Positions 10,385 to 22,104 of a stretch of 64,000 bases of DNA are shown piece after piece. The DNA is from Turnera subulata (taxonomy: Eukaryota > Streptophyta > Magnoliopsida > Malpighiales > Passifloraceae): NCBI GenBank assembly GCA_028386065.3, contig JAKUCV010004273.1, positions 63,707 through 127,706 of the forward strand, written 5' to 3'. A program made the translations under genes and the position numbers. Numbering within the stretch: position 1 is the first letter of the stretch; the number at the start of each line of letters is the position of its first letter. The notes under the pieces are model-generated. The model saw only the letters and a list, made by a program, of their open reading frames with translations, was not told the origin of the DNA and did not search any database.

Positions 10385-10394
10385 GAGGGGCATC
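10385..10394 (+). other. Polypurine tract of Tat-1
   Basis: GAGGGGCATC immediately precedes the LTR start TGTGAACACC. The identical string stands before the second Tat 3' LTR. Confidence 0.7.
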
Positions 10395-11279
10395 TGTGAA
10401 CACCTCAAATTTGATCTACGAATATTTTATTGATTTTCAAATATATTTTCTATGGATTGATGAGATGATTTGATCCGCAGGTGAAATGTGTTTGTAAATT
10501 GACAGAGTGTTAATATTTTATTAATTTTGAATTTTTTATATATTCCACTTGGAGTTATTGAGAAGATTTGATTCGGAGCTTTGTGTATTTAAAGGTTTGA
10601 AATTAATAAAATGTGGGTATTTAGTTGTTTTAGGCCTTTCAACTATTTTTTTGGACGCGATTAAGACGATTTTAGGTATTTAAATGATTAAGAGCTTGAA
10701 CCAATTAAATATGGATCCTCCAACAATATTGGCCCATCAAAAACACTGAGCTTAGTGGCCTTTTAGTCTGAATTTCGTCCAAAAATTCGGATTAAAATAG
10801 TTCGTTATTTGTTTTTGGTGTTTATGGTCTGTAGAGAGGAGTGAGGAGGAGGAAAACTAAATTAGGGAGAAGGGTGTGTGTAGGCTACAAGTTAAGAGGC
10901 TCTTTGGAGCTGAAACCAAGGGAAAAACCGTTTAGGAAGGGCGTGGGAATCAAGCTGAGCCGGAGTAATAAGGATCTGAACTGGAAAGGAAAGAACGGGA
11001 AATGAATGCCAGCACCTGGCGGGCTTGGTGGGATGACCGCCAGCACGTGGCGGACATCGCGAGATGACCGCCATTCCTTGGTGGGCATCGCTCATAGTTT
11101 TGGCAGTTTTCCGATTTTTTTCTGTTCTCTTGAGTTCGGGTATCTACCGTTGCATTTAGGGATTCAATCCCGACCCTTAGATCAACACCACATCCAAACC
11201 CCCAGAGCACTATAAATAGGACCCCATTCACCTTCAAAACTCACAAATTTTCTCCCTTTTCTCTCTATACACACATAAG
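10395..11279 (+). repeat. Tat-1 3' LTR, truncated by Tat-2 insertion
   Basis: It starts TGTGAACACCTC directly after the polypurine tract and shares its first 30 bases, recurrent 'gagatgatttgat' words and a TATA region with the Tat-2 LTR, but it is strongly diverged from it. Positions 10764-11090 match 1-356. It ends at 11279, where Tat-2 begins, shortly after its TATA box. The missing right end should lie beyond the Tat-2 element but is not present in the window. Confidence 0.7.
11211..11218 (+). promoter_or_regulatory. TATA box of Tat-1 LTR
   Basis: TATAAATA in the context cactataaataggacccc, matching the equivalent boxes at 12110 and 20142 in the Tat-2 LTRs. Transcription would start about 30 bp downstream. 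Confidence 0.7.
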
Positions 11280-13093
11280 TGTGAACACCCAAATTTGACC
11301 TACGAATTTTCCACAAAGTTTAGGTTTTAAACATGTTCGAACTTAGGGTTAATGAGATGATTTGATCCTAGGTGTAAGGCACGTTAAGAATTTACCTTAG
11401 TGGAAACAATGCATTTTAGTAATATGAGCCTTTGTTTATTGGACTGCTAGGATTAATAAGAAGATTTAATCTTAGGACAAAATATATAATAAGGTTTATT
11501 TACACTGAAATGTGTTTGGGCCTCTTATCCATCTTTAATCCAATTTTAATGAGATGATTTATCTTTGGATTGAGGATGGGTTTGAGAGCCCAGGTTAATG
11601 GAATCTCCAAAGTTTAGTTAGCCCATAAACACTTTACTTACAGACTAATTTCGGTCTTGATTTTCGTGGAAAATCATAATCAAATCATCCTTAATATGGT
11701 AAATGTGTTTTTGGTATGATTTGGGGACTTAATGTGTAATCAATCAATTAGGAGATGATTGAATCAAGTAATGGAGTGATTCTGGGTAATTTAGGGGTTA
11801 ATTACGTGGAAGGATAAAATCAGGGCTAAATTACGGGGGATTGGGACCTAAAAATGGAAAGAATACTCAAAACTGGAAAGAGACGGCGGCCATATCGGGA
11901 TGACCGCCATGCTCGAGCAGTCTTGTGCCCATGACTGCCCGGCATGGCCGCCATCCAGGCGATGACAGCCGGGCAAGGCGGTCGTGGGTGTCCTGGAATG
12001 ATTTTTTCCCCCGATTTGTTTCTTTTTGATCCCACGCGGTTTTGGTCCAGATTTTCGGGCGTAATCTTGATCATTAAGTAGGTCCATGCCCCTAGCCTTC
12101 CCAAAACACTATAAGTAGGACCCCCCCACTCACATTTCAATGGAGGGCTCATTACACACACACCCCATAAGCCTTTGTTTGCTTGGAGAAACTCTACTTC
12201 TCCAAGCCTAGAAACATTCCTATAGGTAGAAACTCTGAAACATTTTCGTGGGAAAGCATCAAAGAGGAAGCCAACAAGAAGGGATCAAGAGGAGATCAAG
12301 TGGCGGAGGCAATCAACAACATTCTAGGGGTTAAGAAGGTGGGCAATCCGAGTAGAAGAACCTGATGCAAGCAGTCTCAGTAAACAATCCATATCTCGAG
12401 TTCTAGAGGTTGCATTTCCATGATTTTAGACTCTTTGGAAAGGTAGGAGGGAGAACTACGACTTTGCTGTTGAGTCCAGAAGCTGAATCGGCCATTGTCA
12501 TTGTCCAAAATCTAGTAAAAGACGACTCATAGTTTCTATCCAACAACCTAGTTAAGTGTTCTAACCCTTTTTATTGCGCACCTTATTGACTGTTTCTTGT
12601 TAATTATTCGATGATGCTTGTGATGATTATGTGATTGTTGTGATGCCATGTCGAGAACTACGTGGGCTTTGAACCCGGTCGCCGGGGTACGTAGGTGGTC
12701 TCTAGTGGTGGAGACTCAAGCCCAAATGTTTTTATTTTCCCTTTTTGTTCCGTATCTTCTTCTCCTACCCCTCCAATTCAATTTTGTAATTTTTATGTGA
12801 TTCATTTCCATACTTGCACACCTGCATAAGGCACACATTATTTCTTCAATTGCACAAGGTTTCGACCCAACACGGGTGGGTGCCTAACACCTTCCCATCC
12901 GTGACGAACCCCTGATCCCATGTCTTTGGTTTGCCATGACCATGTAGCCTAAAGGAGCCATGTAAAGGTTTCTCCCAAATTTTGCCCTTAATAAAATTTG
13001 GGTGGCGACTCCATTGACATGGAATTGACCCGAACAAGAAGGTGTAAGGAAATAGGTGAATAGGCACAAGTGATTTTGGGCCAGGAATTCACA
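11280..13093 (+). repeat. Tat-2 5' LTR, 1.81 kb
   Basis: Starts TGTGAACACCCAAATTTG and ends GAATTCACA, two bases before the primer site. Collinear with 19302-21054. It contains a GC-rich hairpin block around 11880-11995 with repeated GACCGCCAT and GCCGGGC words and a TATA box at 12110. The short open frames at 11826-12161 (minus) and 12183-12365 (plus) lie in the LTR and recur in the 3' copy; the second has a paralogous frame at 20213-20395, which I take as LTR similarity, not as a conserved peptide. Confidence 0.9.
12110..12117 (+). promoter_or_regulatory. TATA box of Tat-2 5' LTR
   Basis: TATAAGTA in cactataagtaggaccccc, followed by 'cattacacacacacccc', which probably starts R. The 3' LTR copy is TATAAATA. 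Confidence 0.65.
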
Positions 13094-13095
13094 GT

Positions 13096-13113
13096 TGGCG
13101 ACTCCACTAGGGA
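13096..13113 (+). other. Primer binding site, tRNA-Arg type
   Basis: TGGCGACTCCACTAGGGA two bases after the LTR end. This matches the tRNA-Arg-type primer sites typical of Tat/Ogre elements with one or two differences and supports family placement. Confidence 0.75.
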
Positions 13114-16100
13114 AGTAGTGGGTTCAAGAGACTTTGTGCAATTGTAAAAATCTTGTGTGCCTTTTACTTGTCATCATAAGTGCCTTGCATTCATGATGAT
13201 TGATGTGAAGCCATTACCGTAAGAGGGCGAGGGAATCCAAGTCCACCACAATGCTTTCTTTAAGCGATGGCGGCTTGAGTGAACCCGTTTCACGATGCTT
13301 AGCAATGATACGGATTAATGGGCCTTGGACCTCACGCAATAGCCATTATCACATGTGAGTAGGTCAACCTATTCCCTAGCGGAATTCTTTTGGCCCCCAA
13401 CCAGCTGCATACCCTGAACATCTCATGCATTATGAATCAATAAGTGGTATGTGCATTTTTTGTGTGATTCTTATTTTGGGACCGCCACGCTAACTTTGCG
13501 TAGGGTGTTATATTGCATAGTGTGAGTAGATGAGTCCGGTAAACAAACCCAAGGGGAGTAAGTATACATATTTAAGCCGATCTTAGATCTCTAGCATTGT
13601 TTCCCAGTCGGCACATATGTTCTGTCGGTCTACCTTGTTTTAGGGAATTTACATTTGCATACATTGAGCATTGCATTACATGTTTTTCAAAACATGAAAC
13701 ACGAATTCGAGGTAGGGTGTCTCACTCTTTCAAATCCTTAATTTCGGGCTTGAGTCTTGAATGAAAGGAAAAGTAAGAAATGTCTTGAAAGAATGATGGA
13801 ACATGTTTTGCGAATGTATTCCATCACGTTTTTCCATCGTTTCCACGTGTCTTGAAAGAAAACAAAGCTTGAGTCCAGGATTCCTGATGACCATGAACTC
13901 TATCATTAGAATTGAACCCTTAAGACATCAGGGGTGGGTAGTGCCTTAGTTGGAAGGAGATTGTGAAGATATTAGGGATGAGGGATACATCACAAGGCGA
14001 TGAAACTCAGTAAACGGGGGGGATGGTGAAGACATTGGAAGACCTGGAGGTACCTTAAGGCAAGAGGTGGGAAGAAGGCAGAGGCAGTGACGAAGCATCA
14101 ACTTGAGACACCTGGGTGACTTTGGGCCTTCTCGTGAGAGGAAATGTAAGCCCCAATATCTATGGCAGAAAAGGGGAAATGAGATGACTTGGTTGGGCTT
14201 TCTCGTGAGAGGAAATGTAAGCTCTAGTAATTATAGTAGAAGAGGTGAGACGACAAGCTGATTTAAGAAGCCAAGTCGAGTAGCCGAGTCAAGTTGCCAA
14301 GTTGAGATGCCGAGTTAGGAAGCCAGGGGACTAGGATATGAAGCTGTGCCAAGCTGATGGGGATTGAGTATACAAGCTAAGAGAAACCGAGGGGACCATC
14401 TCATGAGAAGAACTACAAATCCCAGTTTTTAGGGAAGATACCACGAAGAGGAGCACATGAAATGACTTGAGGTATGGCGAGGGGAGAATGAATCGGGAGA
14501 GCCGGTTTTCGGGCCTTCTCATGAGAGGAGATGTAAGCCCCAATATTTACAAGGAGAGGTGAAATGAGGTGACCTGATCGGACCTTGCTTAGGGACGAAG
14601 AGGTAAGCCCCAACTCTTACCTATGAACCGAGTTGACAAACCATGATGAGAATCTGAGAGAAGAGCCATATGATGAGGGATCAAACTGTGAAGCCGAGTC
14701 AATGACCTGAATTGAGGGACCAAGTGGGGTAGCCGAGTTGAGTTTTTAAGTTGCAATGCCAAGTTGGGAAACCATGGAACCGGGGTGCAAAGTTGAGCCG
14801 AGATAATGAGGTTTGAGTATACGAGCTCAGACAAGCTAAGAGGTCTACTGATAGGTAGAAATGTAAATCCAGTCTTAGGGAGGAACAGACTTGAGTCATA
14901 ACTTTCAGGAGAGAGAAGTGATGATGGGCAAAGGAATGACCGTGGGATACGATGATGAAAGGGGTGATGGGAGTAATGACAAGGCGGCACTGACATGGGG
15001 GCAATGATATGGGAACTACAAGTATAGGGGGAAGTTGAGTAGAGATCACAGGCCAAATTGTTAAGCATGGGTAGAACGATGACCAAGAATAGGGAGAGGC
15101 AATATAGTTTCTCTTTAGAGTCTAGAGGTTGAGTCAAGTCAAAAGGGGGCAAGGGTTAAATTTTATGTCCAACAATCAACAGGGTCATCTTTTGTACTTT
15201 AATTTTTCACATAAGGAATAAAATTCTAATTTTCCTTATCTTCTGTGTACATGGGGCAAGTTGTGCTTGACTTCATGATATTCCATTGGATCAATCTAGA
15301 GGACTATAGAAACGAAATACGAAGACCTGATTTTGTGGATGTAATCCCAAACACCTACCTTAACCCACTTTCCAAACACTTATTGACACCAACCTTCGAA
15401 CACATACCCATATTGACACCTATCTAGCCCAACCTCCATGTTAACCCTATCACGCCTGCCATGAACACTTGTCAAGAAATGGTGCTTCAAGATAAATTCC
15501 TTCTAAACATGCCTGCTCAAAGAAGATGTCACCCTCTCCAAAAAAAAAGAAATGAAAAAAAAAACACAAAAAAGGGGAAAAATGGGGAAAGGGAAGAGAA
15601 CTTTAGTGCTTGAATATTGAAACCAAGATGGGAAGAAGAAGTCGTAAATGAAGAGGACAAGTGTTTTCCCACTAGACACCAGACACCCACTATCTTCATC
15701 CTTCCACAAAACACCATTCCATCGAGTACTCACTATCCTCAGCCTTTTGCGAAACACCATCATCTCCCGACACCATATCCACAGATATGTAGGTAATCCA
15801 GCAACGGGCTCGGTCTATGAGTTATGATTCCCAGATTGACTCAATGGAAAGATTGGGGTTATTGTCACATAAATATGCCACACTGTTGATTGTATTTAGG
15901 TCTCCTTTGTAGTCACAAGTCCCCTTCACTCGGACATGTAGTTCGGGCTCAGGAAGTTGTAGATGTTGGTCAAGTCTGTCTCTCTGTAGAAACTCATTTT
16001 GAGTCCGGTCATCACAAAGCACATCTCTCCAATGGTCTCTTAGACATGTGATTCCTGGTAGGTTTACCTCCATATTGATCATTCGAGTGCACTCGGCCCG

Positions 16101-17519
16101 AGCGGCCCTCTTCTTGCCCAAACTTTATGATCTCAGTGCTCTATTCCTATGGTTGTTATCCCCATATGGTGAAAAGAAAATAAACAAGAAAAGGAAAAAA
16201 GGGTCCGCTAGGTTGAAAACCTGAAAGGGCGGCCTAGCCAAAAGTTAGGACAAGCCTGCGAGGTTGAAAAGCCACATGGGCGGCCTAGGCAAAAGTTAAG
16301 GCCAAGGGAAAATGGGGATAGCAGCCAACGACAAGGGGCATCTATGGGGTAGATAACTTCATTTTGAAGATGATATGCATAGGTAGTTAGGAACAAGCAT
16401 CAAGGCACATCGCCTCCATTTATTTTTGAAGAGGTATCCACTCATCTGTCCATCCTACCTTGATTAGACAGATTTCTATCCGTCCTTCTTGCCTTGATTA
16501 GATAGATTTCTATCTAACAAAACCTATTGACAAAGCTCACCCCTGGGGTCATGATTAGAATTTGAAATGAATAGGGTTCATAGTCATTGGGAATCTTCTT
16601 CTTTAGGGCTTTTGTGAATTTGATGGAATAACTCGCCTTTTTTAAAATTGTCTAACTCACACCTTAGCTCGAATAATTTTCAATGATCACGCATCATGCT
16701 AGGGGCATTCATATACAAATGCACCATCTCTAGATAGAAAGCACACACATCCAAACACGGCACGTAGAAGTAGAGAGCACTCGCATCACGGGGCGAACAC
16801 TTCATGTAGAATTGGGGAGCACTTGCATTGGGGGAGAAAAGAGAAGAGAAAATAGAGAGAGAGGAAAAGGACAAACATGCCATGGCACTCACACGTAGAA
16901 ATTAGGGGCATCCCCATGCATTGTTATAGACATACTCCTCAATCACATACATGTAGACAAGGGATCCCTTGATAAGGCAGGCTTGACTGAGGGTAAATGG
17001 CCAACAAAAAGTGACAACATCATGAATTCATCACTTAAAGTAGACTTACTTCTCCTGGGATTAACAACTAGAGGGGCATGGCATGCCAGGATCTTTAGAA
17101 GACTTTGTCTGCAGAATAACGGGCATGCCATGCCCTCACCTGAGGTGTAGACATTATGGTTACCTATAAACTCTAGGGGCACATCGGCCTTCAGCTTTTG
17201 ATCAATGTTGGGCATTCTTAAATAGATGTAAGGCCCAAATTTTGTGAAGAGATGCAAGGGGCACGCTACCCCACCTTGAATGGTTGATTTCTAGGGGCAT
17301 AGTGGGCCCGATTATCTGACTAGGACTAAAAGAAGTAGATCAAATGTTTTTTTCCACGAGCTGGGACACCCAAGATAATCCTAAGCCAGGGGCTCACTAA
17401 ACTCCATCTAGGATGAGATACTAGGGGAATCCCCTCCACTTTTAGTTTGTATGTCTCAAGGGACATAAGACCTACACCATTTCCTTTAAATCCAGTAGAT
17501 AGGGGCATAGGATCAGGAA
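13114..17519 (+). other. Tat-2 internal region, no pol
   Basis: No gag, protease, reverse transcriptase, RNase H or integrase motif is recognisable on either strand. The region 14130-14770 is built from degenerate repeats: 'cttctcgtgagaggaaatgtaagcccc' type units (14145, 14205, 14515) and runs of 'gccgagttgag' type 11-mers (14262-14330, 14690-14770). The longest minus-strand frames (for example 14589-15152) follow these repeats and lack any known domain. 15180-17300 is collinear with 7290-9100 of Tat-1. Confidence 0.65.
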
Positions 17520-18720
17520 AATTCAACCATGACAGAACCTGTGAGGCGATACCCAGTACCTGAGAACATGAGATACCCAGACATGAGATACCCAACCTAT
17601 GAGAGATGGCCAGACCATGAGGCAAAACCCAACCCAGCACCTGTGAGACAATGAGGGATCCAGAAATGAGGCGACCAGACAATGAGACGACACCCGTGAG
17701 ATTTGAGGTACCCATAAATGAGAGAATCCAGTCAAAAGCCAAAGACCCAGTCTTTGCACACCCGAGAATGTGAGGAATCCGGAAACAAGGCACCCAGTCA
17801 TGGAATGACACCCACCTTCCAAACCACCCTGAACAAGTAAGATAATGAGAGAACCTGAGGCACCCAGACGAGACATACCCTTAAATGAGTCAACCATGAG
17901 CAAAAAGCCGAGGATTCGATCCTTGCAACCCAGAAAGCAGTGGACCCAAAGCCGGGACCCGGTTACCGCATGTGATGAGATGAGAGAAGCCACCTACGGG
18001 AGAGCATCTAGTCCAGAAAGGAACCCCCAGTCAACGCCAAAGTTCCAGTCTTTGCAAACCCTAAGAGAACCGGTAGGAACCTAGTCAATAAAGCCAAAGA
18101 CCCAGTCTTTACAAACCGGATATACGAGGGAGTCCAATAAAAAGCCAAAGACCCGGTCTTTACACCCCAAGAGAGAACCAGTAAACCCGTGAGATGAGCA
18201 AACACAAACCAAACAAACAATGAGAATAGGAGTCCCAGAGATGAGACAACAGAGCCATGAATGAAAAACCGGGACTTAGCTCCCGCAAACCGAGAGATGA
18301 GAGAACCAGTCAGCCCAAACCAAATGCCGGGACCTAGCCTCCACAAACTAAAGAGAGAGAATAGAAGCCAGAGAGAAGTCTAGATATGAGGGAACCCAGA
18401 TTAGAAAAAATTTTAAGGGGAACAAGGCACACCAGAGAAGAGGGTATCTAGATATGAGGGAAACCAGACATGAGGGATCCAGATGAGAGAAAACCATGAG
18501 GGAGTCCAGACATGAGGGATCCAGATATGAGGAAAACCAGTAAGCCAAGAGCCTAGCCCTTGCAAACCCAAGATGACTAGACCTTGAGACATACAAGTCA
18601 GAGCCGGGAACCCAGTTCTCGCAAATCATAAGATGAGGAAACCAGACAAAAAGCCGAATACCCGGTATTCGTAAACCCCGGGATGAGATAATTCCCGACA
18701 ACAGAGCCACGAAATGGCAC
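17520..18720 (+). repeat. Degenerate repeat field 'ccaaagacccagtcttt'
   Basis: Many related words: 'aagccaaagacccagtcttt' (17737, 18090, 18137), 'cccagacatgagg', 'gatgagagaaccagt', 'ccgggacttagctcccgcaaacc'. Several are imperfect palindromes (GACCCAGTCTTT, CCGGGAcTTAGCTCCCG). The units drift in length and order; this is the hypervariable 3' untranslated part of Tat-2. Confidence 0.7.
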
Positions 18721-18869
18721 CTTTTTCGATGAGAGATGTAGGGGCATGTGATGCCCAAGGTGTAGACAACATAGTCGCGAAGCGACATCTTAGACTATGA
18801 TAGAGGCATGAGATGCCCAGGGATTAGGTAACCAGGTCGTGAAACGACATTTTTTACGAAAGTCAATGG

Positions 18870-19190
18870 CGAAGCCATTGGGACGAGATGATTCCCAAAC
18901 AGAATCCAGCCGACAAGGATGAGATGATTCCTTATCAGTAACCCGATAGATGAGATGATTCTATCGCCCCGAGATGAGATGATTCCCGGAAACCATAGCG
19001 GGATGAGATGATTCCCAAATAGATTCCAGTCGACGGGGATGAGAAGATTCCTTGTCAACAACCTGATAGATGAGACGATTCTATCACCTCGAATGAGATG
19101 ATTGCCGAAAACCTGGGATGAGTTGATTCCCAAAAACCGAGGGTCAGTCCCTCAAAATATCAGGATGAGATGATTCCTGAGGAGGAGCAT
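18870..19190 (+). repeat. gatgagatgattcc array, about 10 copies, Tat-2
   Basis: About ten variants of GATGAGATGATTCC in 320 bp, alternating with 'ccgatagatgagatgattctatc' type partners. The same core, AATGAGATGATTTGATCC, occurs near the LTR start (11353 and 19372), so the array may have grown from LTR-like sequence. Confidence 0.8.
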
Positions 19191-19291
19191 GGGATGCTCC
19201 AAAACTTGGCACTCATACCACACATTATCATTCAAATTTTGTTGTTCTTTTCTTATGTTGTTTCGTCCTTAGTCTCTATGGACTCATCAGC

Positions 19292-19301
19292 GAGGGGCAT
19301 C
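19292..19301 (+). other. Polypurine tract of Tat-2
   Basis: GAGGGGCATC directly before TGTGAACACCC, identical to the Tat-1 site at 10385. Confidence 0.75.
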
Positions 19302-21054
19302 TGTGAACACCCAAATTTGACCCACGAATTTTCCACAAAGTTTAGGTTTTAAACATGTTCGAACTTAGGGTTAATGAGATGATTTGATCCTAGGAGTAAG
19401 GCACGTTAAGAATTTATCTTTGTGGAAACAATGAATTTCAGTAATTTGAGCCTTTGTGTATTGGACTACTAGGATTAATGAGATGATTTAATCTTAGGAC
19501 AAAATATATATTAAGGCTTATTTACACTGAAATGTGTTTGGGCATCTTATCTATCTTTAATCCAATTTTAATGAGCTGATTTATCTTTGGATTGAGGATG
19601 GGTTTGAGAGCCCAGGTTAATGGATTCTCCAGAGTTTAGTTAGCCCATAAACACTTTACTTGCGGACTAATTTCGGTCTTGATTTTCGTGGAAAACGATA
19701 ATCAAATCATCCTTAATATGGTAAACGTGTTTTTTTTATGATTTGGGGACTTAACGTGTAATCAATCAACTAGGAGATGATTGGGAGGAGTAACAATCAA
19801 GTAATGGAGTGATTCTGGGTAATTTAGGGGTTAATTACGCGGTAGGATCAAATCAGGGCTAAATTAGGAGGATTGGGACCTAAAAATGGAAAGAACACAC
19901 AAAACCAGAAAGAGGCGGCGGCCATCTTGGGATGACTGCCATGCTCGGGCGATCTTGTGCCCATGACCGCGGGGCATGGCGGCCATCCAGGTGATAACCG
20001 CCGGGTAGGGCGGTCGTGGGTGTCCAGGAATATTTTTTTTCCCCGATTTGTTTCTTTTTTATCCCACGCAGTTTTAGTCCACATTTTCGGGCGTAATCTT
20101 GATCATTATATAGGTCCACAACTCTAGACTTCCCAGAACACTATAAATAGTACCCCCACTCACATTTTAAGGGAGGACTCATTACACACACACCCCATAA
20201 GCTTTTGTTTGCTTGGAGAAACTCGACTTCTCCAAGCCTATAAACATTCCTATAGGCAGAAACTCTGGAGAAATTTTGAGGGAAAGCATCAAGAAGGAAG
20301 CCAACAAGAAGGGATTAAGAGGAGATCAAGTGGAGGAGCCAATCAAAAGCATTCTAGGAGTCAAGAAGGTGGCCAATCCGAGTAAAAGGACCTGATGGGA
20401 GCAGTCTCAGTAAACAATTCAAATCTCGAGTTCTAGTGGTCGGATTGCTGTGATCTTGGACTCTTTGGAAAGATAAGATGGAGAGTTACGACTTTTCTTT
20501 TGGGACCAGAAGCTGAATCGGCCATTGGAATTGTCCAAAATCCAGTAGAAGAAGACTCATAGTTTCTGTCCAACAACCGAGTTAAATGTTCTAACCCTTT
20601 TTATTACTTACTTTATTAACTGTTTCTTGTTGATTATTTGATGATGCTTGTGATTATTATGTGATTGCTGTGATGCCATGTCAAAAAATATGTGGGCTTT
20701 GAACCCGGTCGTCGGGGTACGTAGGTGGTCTCTAGTGGTGGAGACTCAAGACCAAATGTTTTGATTTTCCCTTTTTGTTCGGTATGTTCTTCTCCTACCC
20801 TCCAATTCAATTTTGTGATTTTTATATGATTCATTTCCACACTTGTACACTTGCACAAGGCACACATAAGTGTTTCAATTGCACAAGGTTTCGACCCACC
20901 ACGGATGGGTGCCTAACACCTTCCCTTCCGTAACGAACCCCCGATCCCATGTCTTTGGTTCGCCATGACCATGTAGCTCAAATGAGTCATGTAAAGATTT
21001 TTCCCAAATTTTTCCCTTAATAAAATTTGGGTGGCGACATCATTGACATGGGTT
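19302..21054 (+). repeat. Tat-2 3' LTR, cut by Copia-1
   Basis: Collinear with the 5' LTR from its first base to about 21051, where the text 'cattgacatgg' is followed in the 5' copy by about 60 further bases. Here it is replaced by TGTTGGCCC, the start of a Copia LTR. A TATA box lies at 20142-20149. Confidence 0.9.
20142..20149 (+). promoter_or_regulatory. TATA box of Tat-2 3' LTR
   Basis: TATAAATA in cactataaatagtaccccc, equivalent to the box at 12110. Confidence 0.6.
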
Positions 21055-22070
21055 TGTTGGCCCAGAAAAGCCTAAAAATGGGGGGTTGAATTAGCTTTTC
21101 TTCTTTTTCGGGTTTTCTGTGATTTGGCTCGACACAGAAGCCAATTGTGGAACTTGGTTCCCCATTCAGGAGTCCATCCACTACCTAATGGTCCCTCCTT
21201 TAGGATTTCTAAACTATCCACTAATTTGGCTTTTGCAGGCGAGCCAAATAACCTATGGTACACAAGTTTTTGCAAGCTGAACTTGCTAAACCTAACCCAA
21301 AGCTGAACCTATCTTTGTCTACCCAACAAGATTATCCCCTAATCCTGCTGATTACAACCTTTCCCAAGGCAAAGCTTCAAGAGTGACTCACTCAAGAAGT
21401 TACTCAAATTAAGCACAAGAATATCTCTCAATGTAAGATTCTTTTCTCAATTTTGAATCTCTTGAATAGCTAGGTTTTTTTGCTGTGAGGCTTCAATCCT
21501 CTATTTATAGATTCTAAGGATGGGGAGGAGTGTCTTCCAACGGCTAGATTGCTTCCAGGTTGTGCAAAAGTTGACTTCTTTCTTCATTTAAGAACTATCA
21601 ACATTTGGCTGGTGGCTGAACCGTAACTGGTAATTACTTGGGCAGAAATTGTTTTTTTAGTCTTCAAAAAGTTTCCCCAAAAATGGAAGTGAGGACCACC
21701 AGCTCGTTGAGGCATGAAAGAGGGTGTGATGACCACTTTTCTGACTGTTAGTTGACTCTTGGAGACCAAGTAAATCCGTTGCTTTAATTGCACAAAAGTC
21801 AGCTACATTTCGGGACCACTTCTCCAACTACCCAGACAGCGACATTTTGGTTCGACGGAAAAGCCATGCTGAAGCCAAATTTTCATGGTATATAGTTTCT
21901 GCCAGAAACCAAATTTTTTGCAAATGCTTAAAACACACAAGGGCTTTCCATACAGTTTGTTAATCATCAAAATAATAATATAGCCATTGAATAATCATCA
22001 GAAATATACTAAACAGGATTAGTCTTAATTAATTACTTAATTAAGCACTTAACACATGTTTAGGCTAACA
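21055..22070 (-). repeat. Copia-1 3' LTR, 1016 bp
   Basis: On the minus strand it starts TGTTAGCCTAAACATG at 22070, directly after a polypurine tract, and ends CTGGGCCAACA at 21055. Terminal TGTTxGCC ends are inverted to each other. The flanking bases 21050-21054 (gggtt) would be one copy of the target duplication. Confidence 0.85.
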
Positions 22071-22087
22071 ATCTCCCCCTTTTTTAA
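22071..22087 (-). other. Polypurine tract of Copia-1
   Basis: On the minus strand AAAAAAGGGGGAGAT abuts the LTR start TGTTAGCC, the usual Copia/Sire arrangement. Confidence 0.8.
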
Positions 22088-22104
22088 GATGACAAACATG
22101 TTGT

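Larger units (their letters stand above)
11280..21054 (+). mobile_element. Tat-2: non-autonomous Tat/Ogre-like Gypsy element
   Basis: Two direct LTR copies (11280-13093 and 19302-21054) enclose about 6.2 kb with a tRNA-Arg-type primer site and a polypurine tract but no gag or pol domain in any frame. It is inserted in the Tat-1 LTR; the left duplication would be ataag (11275-11279). Its 3' LTR is cut at 21054 by a Copia element, so the right duplication is not visible. The LTRs differ by only scattered substitutions and small indels. Lacking coding capacity, it would have needed proteins from a relative. Confidence 0.85.

Noticed and set aside
12183..12365. Conserved 60-codon peptide shared with 20213-20395
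   Set aside because: Both lie at the same place in the two LTRs of one element, so similarity is expected without coding function.
14589..15152. 187-codon minus-strand open frame in Tat-2
   Set aside because: It runs through degenerate short repeats, has no domain and low-complexity Ser/Leu/Pro text; a neighbouring frame is also open over part of it.
17326..19133. Chain of 100-160 codon minus-strand frames in Tat-2
   Set aside because: They repeat the same words in several frames because of the underlying short-repeat field and show no known domain.
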